From assembly GCF_052857255.1 (NCBI RefSeq), contig NC_135505.1, positions 45,896,520-45,960,519 on the forward strand: 64,000 nucleotides of DNA, written 5' to 3'. This document shows positions 56,901 to 59,640 of this stretch, piece by piece; the stretch's first letter is position 1; each line of letters starts with the position of its first letter. A model generated the notes under the pieces. It was not told the origin of the DNA, did not search any database, and worked only from the letters and a program-made list of their open reading frames with translations. The position numbers and the translations under genes were made by a program. This DNA comes from Amblyomma americanum (lineage: Eukaryota > Arthropoda > Arachnida > Ixodida > Ixodidae).

Positions 56901-59215
56901 TCGCTCCAAAACAAGCGCACACAAGACGCTGCACCACGATTCGAACGCGTTCCGAAGGCGAAAATACGTCCCCGAATCGCTTTCTCTGCGGCGGTTAATG
57001 AACTGGGCTCCGTGGCTGCATAAATGGGCGCAGAGCCGCGTTTTCGCTCCAAAATAAGCGCACACAAGACGCTGCACCACGATTCGAACGCGTTCCGAAG
57101 GCGAAAATACGTCCCCGAATCGCTTTCTCTGCGGCGGTTAATGAACTGGGCTCCGTGGCTGCATAAATGGGCGCAGAGCCGCGTTTTCGCTCCAAAATAA
57201 GCGCACACAAGACGCTGCACCACGATTCGAACGCGTTCCGAAGGCGAAAATACGTCCCCGAATCGCTTTCTCTGCGGCGGTTAATTAACTGGGCTCTGTG
57301 GCTGCATAAATGGGCGCAGAGCCGCGTTTTCGCTCCAAAACAAGCGCACACAAGACGCTGCACCACGATTCGAACGCGTTCCGAAGGCGAAAATACGTCC
57401 CCGAATCGCTTTCTCTGCGGCGGTTAATGAACTGGGCTCCGTGGCTGCATAAATGGGCGCAGAGCCGCGTTTTCGCTCCAAAATAAGCGCACACAAGACG
57501 CTGCACCACGATTCGAACGCGTTCCGAAGGCGAAAATACGTCCCCGAATCGCTTTCTCTGCGGCGGTTAATGAACTGGGCTCCGTGGCTGCATAAATGGG
57601 CGCAGAGCCGCGTTTTCGCTCCAAAATAAGCGCACACAAGACGCTGCACCACGATTCGAACGCGTTCCGAAGGCGAAAATACGTCCCCGAATCGCTTTCT
57701 CTGCGGCGGTTAATTAACTGGGCTCTGTGGCTGCATAAATGGGCGCAGAGCCGCGTTTTCGCTCCAAAACAAGCGCACACAAGACGCTGCACCACGATTC
57801 GAACGCGTTCCGAAGGCGAAAATACGTCCCCGAATCGCTTTCTCTGCGGCGGTTAATGAACTGGGCTCCGTGGCTGCATAAATGGGCGCAGAGCCGCGTT
57901 TTCGCTCCAAAATAAGCGCACACAAGACGCTGCACCACGATTCGAACGCGTTCCGAAGGCGAAAATACGTCCCCGAATCGCTTTCTCTGCGGCGGTTAAT
58001 GAACTGGGCTCCGTGGCTGCATAAATGGGCGCAGAGCCGCGTTTTCGCTCCAAAATAAGCGCACACAAGACGCTGCACCACGATTCGAACGCGTTCCGAA
58101 GGCGAAAATACGTCCCCGAATCGCTTTCTCTGCGGCGGTTAATTAACTGGGCTCTGTGGCTGCATAAATGGGCGCAGAGCCGCGTTTTCGCTCCAAAACA
58201 AGCGCACACAAGACGCTGCACCACGATTCGAACGCGTTCCGAAGGCGAAAATACGTCCCCGAATCGCTTTCTCTGCGGCGGTTAATTAACTGGGCTCCGT
58301 GGCTGCATAAATGGGCGCAGAGCCGCGTTTTCGCTCCAAAACAAGCGCACACAAGACGCTGCACCACGATTCGAACGCGTTCCGAAGGCGAAAATACGTC
58401 CCCGAATCGCTTTCTCTGCGGCGGCTGCAGAAATGCTCCAAAATAAGCGCGCTCAAGACGCTGCACCACGCTTTCTCAATGACGAGGCGGGAGGTTAAAG
58501 AAAAGAAAGGAACGGAGCGAAGAGCGGAACGGCTGTGAAAGAGAACAACTAGGCGAGGAGGCGGAGGAAAAGGGGAAATAGAAGGAAAGGAGAAAAGAAA
58601 GCGAGGAGGGTACCAGAGGAGGAGAGAAAATAGAAGGAAAGAAAGAAAAAGAGGGCGAGGAGGGTACAGGAGGAGGAGAGGCACCGTTGCGAGAGGGGTT
58701 ATGGAACGCCAACGAGGAGAAATTGCACTAAGCAGTGGTTTAGCAGAAACGAAATGCGCAGCGGATGATCTATCAAGCGCAGAAGCTGAAATGCAAATTA
58801 TCCTCTCATGCTAGGATGGATTTCACTTACGTGCCTTGCCGGTCCTTTGACAACATGTCATCGAGTACGTCATAATATCGCCACGTGATTTTTGGCAAAT
58901 CCTCTGCGCCAGGTTTCTTTGATGCCTCCACCGAGATCTTGTGGCGCCTCCACCGGTCTTTCAAGTTGACGAATTTCTTCGCTGCGACTTTACCTGCGTC
59001 AGCAAACGTTACGCATTGTATGTCACTGCTCTCAGAGGAGACTTGTCCCACAGCTCACCTGTTATGCCCATTTGCTTTCCAATTATTGCCCAGCGCCTTT
59101 CTTTCATCTCAATGTCTTTATAATCTCGCTCCCTATTGTCGTATAGAAATCGATACGGCTTCACAAGCGCTATGAATACAAGGGCGTTGAAACGAGGTTC
59201 AGGGAGAGCCACCAT
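17719..59215 (-). CDS. MADF-BESS domain protein (Adf-1-like putative DNA-binding factor), four exons, 222 aa
   Basis: Predicted spliced gene; exons 59215-59059, 58993-58831, 19819-19694 and 17941-17719. Exon lengths are 157, 163, 126 and 223 nt, sum 669 nt, and the phases join exactly (1, 2 and 2 nt carried over). Donors are GTGAGC, GTAAGT and GTGAGT; acceptors are ACGCAG, TTTTTCAG and CCTTTCAG. Residues 9-101 form a MADF domain: an N-terminal FNALVFIALV helix, LYDNRERDYKD, the core Trp42, KFVNLKDRWRR with Trp67, and ITWRYYDVLDDML with Trp90. Residues 108-148 are acidic, then basic (HKRKRARR, likely nuclear localisation). Residues 184-220 are BESS-like. MADF proteins bind DNA and BESS mediates protein contacts; a nuclear regulatory role is inferred. 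The organisation and about 220 aa length fit arthropod MADF-BESS proteins. Other internal exons or separate genes cannot be excluded without RNA data. Confidence 0.72.
17942..19693 (-). other. Intron 3 of the MADF-BESS gene (1,752 bp)
   Basis: Bounded by donor GTGAGT (19693-19688) and acceptor CAG (17944-17942). It contains a moderately GC-rich stretch around 18,340-18,960 with open frames on both strands (for example 18756-18340 minus) that carry no domain I recognise. No mobile element was identified. Confidence 0.6.
19694..19819 (-). CDS. Exon 3 of the MADF-BESS gene: acidic then basic linker
   Basis: The acceptor is TTGATTTTTCAG before 19819 and the donor is GTGAGT after 19694. The 126-nt exon is 1 + 41 codons + 2 nt, so it accepts the 2 nt left by exon 2 and leaves 2 nt for exon 4. 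It encodes EDGDDEEPEEVPPEPVN, then HKRKRARRN and a Ser/Asn/Gln-rich end. The acidic-basic composition is typical of the linker between MADF and BESS domains. The only open frame of 60 residues or more overlapping this stretch is in a different frame, so ORF lists miss the exon. Confidence 0.68.
20104..20349. repeat. Tandem duplication, two 124-bp units
   Basis: The segment beginning ATCCAGTCAG at 20104 recurs at 20228 and runs to about 20349. Only a few substitutions separate the copies (for example AGAGATT/AGTGATT, GACCGTG/GAGCGTG, ACCTTTC/ACATTTC). The near identity implies a recent duplication. It lies about 280 bp into intron 2 from exon 3. Confidence 0.9.
20352..24666. other. Intronic DNA with two small inverted repeats and two unassigned open frames
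   Basis: Small perfect hairpins occur at 21894-21911 (TGCGGCC-GTTT-GGCCGCA) and 23281-23318 (CGGTTCGATT with AATCGAACCG). The open frames 23440-23820 (+, 126 aa, with DYQVNICKYI) and 23849-24154 (+) carry no domain I can name with confidence. Around 22,319-22,386 an inverted ATTACGTGACC/GGTCACGTAAT pair surrounds a CACGTG. No mobile element was recognised. Confidence 0.4.
24669..24748 (+). repeat. 5'-truncated tRNA-derived SINE (tick Ruka-like), 3' end only
   Basis: It starts within the SINE body at TTTCCGGAGCC and continues with ACTACGGCGTC, CCTGAGTCGCTTTGGGACGT and TAAACCACCATAAAACAAAA. It matches the 3' ends of the copies at 31,260 and 63,025. The tRNA-like head is absent. Confidence 0.75.
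24760..25188 (-). other. Open frame of 163 aa, function unknown (extends into the SINE)
   Basis: The minus-strand frame 25188-24697 begins MGSVVLALGLLSRTP and reads through an Ala-rich then mixed sequence. Its last residues are encoded by the SINE tail read antisense. No domain or splice support was recognised, and a chance frame or a repeat-derived frame is at least as likely as a gene. Confidence 0.15.
25785..25950 (-). repeat. Truncated tRNA-derived SINE (Ruka-like), body and 3' end
   Basis: The plus-strand reading shows TTCAACATCCCAAAGCGACT, CTCCGGAAATTTAGACCACC, TTCTTTAACGTGCACTGGCA and GGCCTCTAGAATTTCGCCTC in the order expected for the reverse complement of the SINE. The copy stops before the tRNA-like head. 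It is more diverged than the 31,260 copy. Confidence 0.75.
25960..26900. other. Intronic AT-rich DNA, nothing recognised
   Basis: No domain-bearing frame, RNA gene or repeat family was recognised. Confidence 0.5.
26905..27345. repeat. Diverged foldback repeat: inverted arms around about 280 bp
   Basis: The arm near 26,915-26,985 reads TAATGAATAAACAGCGCTAA plus a GAGGACGAAGAGCAAACA segment. The arm near 27,275-27,335 reads its approximate reverse complement, with TCGTTAGCGCTGTTTATTCA and TTACTCTTTGTCCTC. The right arm runs on into ACCAACAAGCCCAGA, which resembles the end of the foldback insertion at 52,764-52,963. A T-rich tract at 27,190-27,201 lies inside. Confidence 0.5.
27500..27823 (+). 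mobile_element. RTE-clade LINE fragment, RT region part 1 (interrupted)
   Basis: The plus strand encodes SSKIPIKLGIRQGDTTSP (motif B region of RTE-type reverse transcriptases), then LQEVLKGLD, and in a shifted frame ADNIILLSHSGDELQSVYNG, where intact copies have the FADD motif C. Frame changes and the degraded F-ADD core show it is dead. It is cut at 27,823 by the minus-strand LINE insertion and resumes at 28,567. Confidence 0.75.
27832..28566 (-). mobile_element. 5'-truncated RNaseH-bearing (I/R1-group) LINE 3' end inserted into the RTE copy
   Basis: The minus-strand frame from about 28560 to 28120 encodes the C-terminal region after RT/RNase H: a basic segment LETLYHRLRLNAAYTNGLRY and the zinc-knuckle-like CDNCASIETVEHILLEC (CX2CX8HX4C). 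The 3'UTR continues to ATTAAAGAGTCTCTCTCTCT at 27852-27833. The insertion is flanked by ATTTGTAG at 27824-27831 and 28567-28574, an 8-bp target-site duplication. Confidence 0.8.
28567..28795 (+). mobile_element. RTE-clade LINE fragment, part 2 (continuation)
   Basis: Reading resumes with SKVLQVVREYVYLGQVVTAD, the conserved post-RT block of RTE elements, and after frame changes with THGAETWGLTKW and IKLRTTQ. Removing the nested LINE and one target-site copy puts part 1 and part 2 in register. Confidence 0.75.
28800..31246. other. Intronic DNA: (ATT)n at 28,921-28,936, CpG-rich patch 29,890-30,100, unassigned minus ORF
   Basis: The minus-strand open frame 29508-29173 follows a pyrimidine-rich ATTAG that could act as a splice acceptor. 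It contains PEHAQMIGILRNVLAGVD, but I recognise no domain and its phase does not fit directly after exon 2 of the MADF gene. Open frames on both strands at 29,731-30,150 reflect high GC content. No mobile element was recognised. Confidence 0.4.
31260..31498 (-). repeat. Full-length tRNA-derived SINE (tick Ruka-like) with 13-bp target-site duplication
   Basis: Minus orientation. The tRNA-like head has an A-box-like GGTGGCTCACTGGCTATGG and a B box GGGTTCGATCC, followed by the tRNA-unrelated body (GTGCACGTTAAAGAACCCCA, TTTCCGGAGCCC) and a 3' end of GGTTTGGTTT-type repeats. TTCAGGAAAATTT flanks it exactly at 31247-31259 and 31499-31511. Pol III-transcribed SINEs move using LINE machinery. Confidence 0.92.
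31512..33648. other. Intronic AT-rich DNA, nothing recognised
   Basis: No domain-bearing frame or repeat family was recognised before the satellite begins. Confidence 0.5.
33649..41168 (+). repeat. Satellite array, 47 units of 154 bp
   Basis: The unit begins GAGTTCTGGTTTCGGTCCAT and ends TCAAAAATCGTTTCTAGAAT. Starts at 34111, 34265 and 34419 give the 154-bp period; the last unit starts at 41015. Array length minus the SINE insertion and its duplicated target equals 47 x 154 less one 2-bp deletion near 37,849. The first three units are the most diverged and the interior is nearly uniform. Shared variants give a higher-order pattern: blocks near 35.3-36.1 kb recur 18 units later, and near 36.3 kb recur 20 units later. 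Open frames spanning three units (for example 36306-36617) follow from 154 mod 3 and are not taken as coding. Confidence 0.97.
39963..40237 (+). repeat. SINE (second family) inserted in the 154-bp satellite
   Basis: It starts inside the tRNA-like head (TCCGGAGTTCCCGGGTTCGA, B box GGTTCGAACCC). It continues through GCAAAACGC-type body sequence (here GGAAAAACGCTAAGGCGC), CAGTGCACGTTAAAGATCCC, TTATTCCGGAGCCCTCCACT, a C/T-rich stretch, ATATATGAGACAGATATTGC and an A-rich end with CCAATTAT. It is flanked by TAGAATGGA (39954-39962 and 40238-40246), a 9-bp duplication of satellite sequence. The A-box half is missing (5' truncation). Confidence 0.88.
41169..41720. other. Intronic DNA, nothing recognised
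   Basis: Spacer between the satellite edge and the composite repeat. A 94-aa open frame (41385-41669) has no recognisable similarity. Confidence 0.5.
41721..42316 (-). repeat. Composite repeat, short copy: terminal module, pyrimidine-rich block, four 63-bp units and about 1.5 units of the 143-bp repeat
   Basis: It begins with TCCTCGTTGGCGTTCCATAA, then a C/T-rich block and GTTCCGTTCTTCGCTCCGTT, all reverse complements of 58,485-58,718. From 41,902 a 63-bp unit starting CTAGGGC is repeated four times (41902, 41965, 42028, 42091); in frame it encodes 21 residues around CRESDSGTYF. From about 42,150 the sequence matches the 143-bp unit of 55.5-58.4 kb in reverse. The 360-codon open frame 41727-42809 crosses this repeat, plain flank and LINE 5'UTR and is not considered a gene. 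Confidence 0.85.
42317..42574. other. Left flank of the LINE insertion; ends in the target-site duplication
   Basis: No repeat or gene was recognised. The final 11-12 bases (TCCGACTGCGTT at 42563-42574) recur at 48407-48418 after the LINE tail. Confidence 0.6.
42878..44830 (+). CDS. LINE ORF1: gag-like nucleic-acid-binding protein, 650 aa
   Basis: ORF1 proteins of this group bind element RNA and form the ribonucleoprotein. Three zinc knuckles are visible: C249-x2-C252-x4-H257-x4-C262; a variant C270-x2-C273-x8-H282-x-C284; and C288-x2-C291-x3-H295-x6-C302. Residues about 365-430 are an Arg/Ser repeat tract (RSSSRGRSGSRGRSSSRG) encoded by 18-nt imperfect repeats. Residues about 490-515 (LKRMVEKLTGAVTALQNENA) and 575-640 look like coiled coil, which would drive multimerisation. 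The start is ATG at 42878 in the context GCGCCATGT. The N-terminal 240 residues were not assigned to a fold. The last 23 nt overlap ORF2. Confidence 0.92.
   Translation: MSRMEVTVEGESIQPEELHSQVGWFKVNYSKAKALSKTGEGEQAGDPTRDGRRDKASAHIMAIKREGRKLARQSVGTQQTRLSPELHKIVLRPKGGLKLIMERTDATVADAVKIAAGFKPAEVKEDVVLVNHKQNSILIGTDSQERMQRYLKIGSIPTPKGRVDAFVYLATPDGCGKGVIHGIPVSHTVEFIQDMLKCSRNPEVMGVRRLGRESRSVLLLFEDETVPHWIYYGGMPLRCHLYKKKYEVCVTCGQLGHRADVCPNPDNIKCRGCGMSNPPREHTCDPKCALCGKGHILGDRKCRELYRTPHIIKKRQWKERTQDNESKATTDSENNASGRQSRPRTRAEGGFHMRQDSFPRLVSGTGSGGHGQSTGRSNSRGRSGSRDRLSCKGPSSSQGRSSSRGRSGSRGRSSSRGHSSSRKRSASRGRDNTGNKWNIGARPKIEGRSECHQQGSTPPTDKTNVPDDHKRVSFVDKVSHTHPPGGSEDILQLKRMVEKLTGAVTALQNENAELRKQLTLKIQIDRKRQEAEKPPHNTQESTMVVEKSLPSPSKRKSLEGAQPEITLEEVCHKLETNIQTQIQALDTKIQAQFQALETNMQNQIQSILSAIQGLTGVTQGHRNELLAINIWQQTVEHTIQQIQHGHIHKE
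44808..48344 (+). CDS. LINE ORF2: endonuclease, reverse transcriptase, RNase H, 1178 aa
   Basis: This protein nicks the target and copies element RNA. The endonuclease (about 1-230) has WQWNCRG, ALQETGG, ILGDFNAHHPAWGY and GSDHYIL. The RT has SAPGPDGV, IFIPKPGKPLNLENLRPISL, motif A GLDLTKAFDNV (D565), GTPQGSVLSPILFN and motif C YADD (656-659). The RNase H has VYVDAAEY (D931), AEEAAIALA (E966), SDSK (D985) and GNETAHEFARG, where the fourth acidic residue is replaced by H1033. A C-terminal CANCELRATLDHILWEC is a CX2CX7HX4C knuckle. The length is normal for the group and the reading is unbroken. Translation probably depends on ORF1, which it overlaps in the +1 frame. Confidence 0.95.
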   Translation: MAIYTKNNNYLLWQWNCRGYRRKRPILQQLLASLKVHPEVIALQETGGASKLIGYQAFNATGDKPNVTTFVRRNITAIEHDTGIRHIEHVLVELIPATKTQRSLFILNIYSTPSQKKVKFDSLFRKVMRMGNKHALVILGDFNAHHPAWGYPRPCSKGRELWLDIQQMGFTLLTDPLTPTRMGNSVCADTSPDLTLVKNAGTANWSNSLLNLGSDHYILVTETDVGPAKRQTRSPHIIEWDAFRDARNQDGRKAEITNIEQWAEELRRDAKNATKTLDDNAELEVLDSRLLHMWEAKASMEKRLKRQKWNRNLRRRLARHNKDIEAYALRLCDQNWETMCDQLEGNIGLAKTWNLLRHLLDPEGSKLTQRQNLQKLGYKFEGSEQELLDAIRCRYIGSATKTTLPRYEGKSNSDLDAPIHEFEVRAEILKLKTKSAPGPDGVTNKMLRNLDDKSITALTNFMQECWEKGEIPQQWKTAKVIFIPKPGKPLNLENLRPISLTSCVGKLMEHVIQTRLNNFMEDNDLYPHSMIGFRSHLSTQDVMIQLTHDILDTKSLDAKVIVGLDLTKAFDNVKHEAILENLALLNVGERTYNYIANFLSDRIARIHFGESQSQDIHLGSIGTPQGSVLSPILFNVAMIRLPKRLEGIDGLNFCMYADDITMWMTRGHDAHIESTLQKAINEVENYVSRRGLQCSPQKSELLFYRPLHQRQTRTIPNIKLQTQGAEIPHVEKIRILGMIIQSNGYNGDAITKMENCAQQTMRLIQRIANRRHGMKEHNLLRLVQAFVVSRISYAAPFLDLKVSEKEKINGIIRRCTKQALGLPIRTSTHRLLELGMHNTLEEITEAVRTSQIERLAGTTTGRAILEKLNLSRDNRTTAKVDMLGKIRDNIVVPPLPRNMHRIHHSVRRAKRAEALEKRFRSYKDEDVVYVDAAEYGKNTMTVAVVNNKQLLKISASILSGNTETAEEAAIALACVGTKARYIISDSKVAILNFSRGRVSPLTNTILSRHVIDRKITLVWTPAHASLPGNETAHEFARGFSFRADPSEVVFTDRDRMVTYREITQHYRLQRARLPPADRSLSRYQAINWRRLQTYTFPNPALWSLMYPGQFSEKCANCELRATLDHILWECPHAPREGRGINTKDQWETLLLSSDPATQLQLVRLAEAAAESQDLSAVV
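48345..48407 (+). promoter_or_regulatory. LINE 3'UTR: stem-loop, polyadenylation signal and (TCCTA)n tail
   Basis: GGGTAGCC (48347-48354) and GGCTACCC (48359-48366) form a perfect 8-bp stem with a CTCT loop. AATAAA follows at 48381-48386, then three TCCTA repeats ending at the target-site duplication. In several LINE groups a 3' hairpin is the site recognised by the cognate RT; that role is inferred here. Confidence 0.75.
48419..48637 (-). pseudogene. hAT-like transposase C-terminal (dimerisation) fragment
   Basis: The minus-strand frame has ALQCNRVFSLINLMKTKTRN followed by LATQTLEATLHAKRLL. This resembles the C-terminal dimerisation region of hAT transposases and related domesticated proteins (ERxFSxxxxIKTKxRNxL). 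The normal first Cys/Glu-Arg context is CNR here. Stops interrupt the frame upstream of 48,637, no other transposase part was seen, and the LINE target site lies immediately beside its 3' end. Identification is by motif only. Confidence 0.45.
48640..49040. other. Intronic DNA, nothing recognised
   Basis: No gene or known repeat was recognised. Confidence 0.5.
49041..49200 (+). repeat. Copy of the composite-repeat terminal module, GC-rich
   Basis: A purine-rich GAGGAGTGGGCGGGGGGAGA stretch is followed by GGTTATGGAACGCCAACGAG at 49134-49153, the same terminal module as at 58,697-58,718 and, in reverse, 41,721-41,742. The sequence after the module differs, as expected for dispersed copies. Confidence 0.7.
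49201..49893. other. Intronic DNA, nothing recognised
   Basis: No gene or known repeat was recognised. A short imperfect repetition (CCTTGAGATT, TTGACCTT, GTTGACC) around 49,690-49,760 is not informative. Confidence 0.4.
49897..49952 (+). repeat. Left arm of a perfect 56-bp inverted repeat
   Basis: GCTGAGGGGGAAAAAAGCGC through to GCCGCCTCGCCAT is the exact reverse complement of 52402-52457. The arms flank the Penelope-like remnant. Confidence 0.9.
50020..50300 (+). repeat. Two tandem units of about 102 bp, related to the 143-bp repeat
   Basis: TCGAGCAAAAA-CGATTCTGCGCGCC begins at 50096 and again at 50198, each followed by a TGCTCCCTCG-GTGCA-CGCTGTAT segment. The motif order (GACGTAT..., TCGAATCG, CAAAA-CGC, TCTGCGC) echoes the 143-bp satellite unit, suggesting a diverged member of the same family. 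Confidence 0.6.
50639..52165 (+). pseudogene. Penelope-like element remnant: N-terminal region and reverse transcriptase, frameshifted
   Basis: Penelope-like elements encode an RT with a GIY-YIG endonuclease and are related to telomerase RT. Frame 50639-about 51022 gives the N-terminal part (LLLGDAQIPQQHRELLKLGP). After a frameshift, 51025-51641 gives PRNSKVLRPLVTFLNENELR, KTHKPN, FRTIVSERHTWQHAVSGYLQ and motif A FSIDVEDLYYSLPHD. After two more shifts (about 51,617 and 51,712), 51715-52089 gives motif B FLQKQGVCIGSRVAPILSSI, motif C WRYVDDFLIL and LQFLDLRLMF. Past a stop, HTKLVKNGIA remains. The copy ends before any GIY-YIG domain. It is inactive. Confidence 0.85.
52402..52560 (-). repeat. 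Right inverted-repeat arm (52402-52457) and terminal module
   Basis: ATGGCGAGGCGGCCGGTCGC through CCCCCTCAGC exactly mirrors 49897-49952. It is followed on the plus strand by a GC-rich stretch ending in GCGAGGAGGGTTATGCAACG (52531-52550), a one-base variant of the composite terminal module seen at 49,134 and 58,697. Confidence 0.85.
52764..52963 (-). mobile_element. 200-bp foldback (snapback) insertion with 14-bp target-site duplication
   Basis: ACGATGTCTGCTTC occurs at 52750-52763 and again at 52964-52977. Within and at the edge of the insertion, GTAAAAGAATGCAGCGCGAA... at 52804-52833 and its exact 30-bp reverse complement at 52936-52965 form a perfect inverted repeat; the centre has TTATATAAC repeats. 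One arm extends about 40 bp further, to a CCAACAAGCCCA-type end read on the minus strand. The 14-bp duplication fits LINE-mediated insertion better than a cut-and-paste transposase. Confidence 0.75.
52980..55430. other. Intronic DNA with simple repeats
   Basis: It contains a 25-nt G run (53887-53911), (CAT)n at about 54,321-54,350 and the 36-bp repeats at 54,560-54,690. The open frames 53591-53821 (+) and 54748-54996 (+) have no recognised domain. Confidence 0.5.
54565..54690 (+). repeat. Three to four degenerate 36-bp repeats with CACGTG/CACTTG and TGACGTCA-like motifs
   Basis: GTCACGTGAG, GTCACGTGAC and GTCACTTGAC start 36 bp apart (54579, 54615, 54651). Each is followed by TAGGT-TGATG-CA or a variant, the last being TGGTATGACGTCACAC. 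A further GTGACGTCAC at about 54,787 may be a diverged unit. Confidence 0.6.
55431..55450. repeat. 20-nt poly-G tract at the edge of the composite array
   Basis: An uninterrupted G run immediately before ATACCCGCCGCGG of the SINE-like head. Such runs are prone to sequencing and assembly error and can form G-quadruplexes. Confidence 0.9.
55454..55534 (+). repeat. SINE tRNA-like head fused to the 143-bp array
   Basis: The A-box-like GGTGGCTCAGTGGTGAGTGC and B box GGGTTCGAACCCG sit about 30 bp apart, as in a pol III type 2 promoter. The closing GACCGCGGCGGCTGCG pairs with the opening CCCGCCGCGGTGG. It equals the head of the SINE at 39,963. Instead of the SINE body, the sequence passes straight into AAAATACGTCCCCGAATCGC of the satellite. 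Confidence 0.8.
55535..58436 (+). repeat. Tandem array, 20 units of 143 bp
   Basis: AAAATACGTCCCCGAATCGC recurs every 143 bp from 55535 to 58391. The span of 2856 bp is 20 x 143 less the 4-bp deletion in the unit at about 56,716. Units fall into variants by TTAATGAAC/TTAATTAAC, GGCTCCG/GGCTCTG and AAATAAG/AAACAAG. From about 56,990 to 58,200 they follow an A-A-B order repeated three times, a 429-bp higher-order unit. Because 429 is divisible by three, long minus-strand frames of 123 aa recur at 429-bp steps; I regard these as non-coding by-products. Confidence 0.97.
58437..58718 (+). repeat. Purine-rich end and terminal module of the composite
   Basis: After a half unit and a CAATGACGAGG junction, the sequence is a GGAACGGAGCGAAGAGCGGA block, a long A/G-rich stretch with GAGGAGGGTAC repeats, and the terminal module GGTTATGGAACGCCAACGAG. 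The same modules, reversed, start the 41,721-42,316 copy. Confidence 0.85.
58831..58993 (-). CDS. Exon 2 of the MADF-BESS gene: second half of the MADF domain
   Basis: The acceptor is TTTGCTGACGCAG before 58993 and the donor is GTAAGT after 58831. It encodes GKVAAKKFVNLKDRWRRHKI (with Trp67) and ITWRYYDVLDDMLSKD (with Trp90), matching the second and third MADF helices and the closing W-x-YY-x-x-L segment. The reading frame continues into intron 2 for only one codon before a TAA, consistent with splicing at GTAAGT. Confidence 0.85.
58994..59058 (-). other. Intron 1 of the MADF-BESS gene (65 bp)
   Basis: GTGAGC...GACGCAG. It contains an in-frame TAA if retained. Removing it fuses the two halves of the MADF domain without loss of conserved positions. 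Confidence 0.8.
59059..59215 (-). CDS. Exon 1 (coding) of the MADF-BESS gene: start and first half of the MADF domain
   Basis: ATG at 59215-59213 lies in a good context (AAGCCATGG). It encodes RFNALVFIALVKPYRFLYDN, RERDYKDIEMKERRWAIIGK and QMGIT, the first helix and core Trp42 of MADF. No in-frame ATG was found further upstream before the frame closes, so this is the likely start. A separate non-coding 5' exon cannot be excluded. Confidence 0.82.
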
Positions 59216-59640
59216 GGCTTCCGCGGCGAGAGCAAAACGGGTACGGTGAAGGCGAGACTTGCGAGACTGCGTATCTCTGTGCGGCTCGAAAGGAGCGGCT
59301 TGCCAGACGCCGACGCCGTGCCGGGGAAGAAACGTGCAATGGCGGTGGCGCGCCGTTTAGCGAGGAGGAGGCTCCGACGGCGGCGACACTCTCTCCCGAG
59401 GCGGCAACTGGTTCCGCGACGGAGACGAGACGGGGGAGAAAACAGCGGTGAGAACCGGGCACCACGAGCGCCGCCTGCCGCCCTCGTCTGGCGGGCTACA
59501 GGAAACAAACACAAAGCATGTGGGAGAGCGAAGCGGGGGCGAAAAGTGGGAGAGGGGGGGAGTGTTCCGTTGACCTTGGTAGATCGAGCGCCGCTCCCCT
59601 CTGTTCGCTGACAGAGAGCAGCCGCGGAAACCATGAGCTG
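59216..59640 (-). promoter_or_regulatory. CpG-rich block upstream of the MADF gene start, candidate promoter
   Basis: The 425 bp immediately 5' of the ATG are GC-rich with many CG dinucleotides (for example GGCGGCGACACTCTCTCCCG), in contrast to the AT-rich DNA beyond 59,750. No TATA box was identified. Open frames on both strands here are expected from the base composition. Confidence 0.45.

Larger units (their letters stand above)
19820..58830 (-). other. Intron 2 of the MADF-BESS gene (39,011 bp), repeat-filled
   Basis: Donor GTAAGT at 58830-58825; acceptor CAG at 19822-19820. It would contain the 154-bp satellite, the intact I-group LINE (opposite strand), the Penelope-like remnant, the 143-bp composite and many SINE/LINE pieces. 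Introns of this size are known in tick genomes. The assignment depends on exons 2 and 3 belonging together, supported by phase and domain order only. Confidence 0.6.

Noticed and set aside
55331..58684. Many overlapping 74-168 aa open frames on both strands with near-identical sequences
   Set aside because: They are by-products of the 143-bp array (three units = 429 bp, divisible by three). They repeat at exact unit steps and carry no domain.
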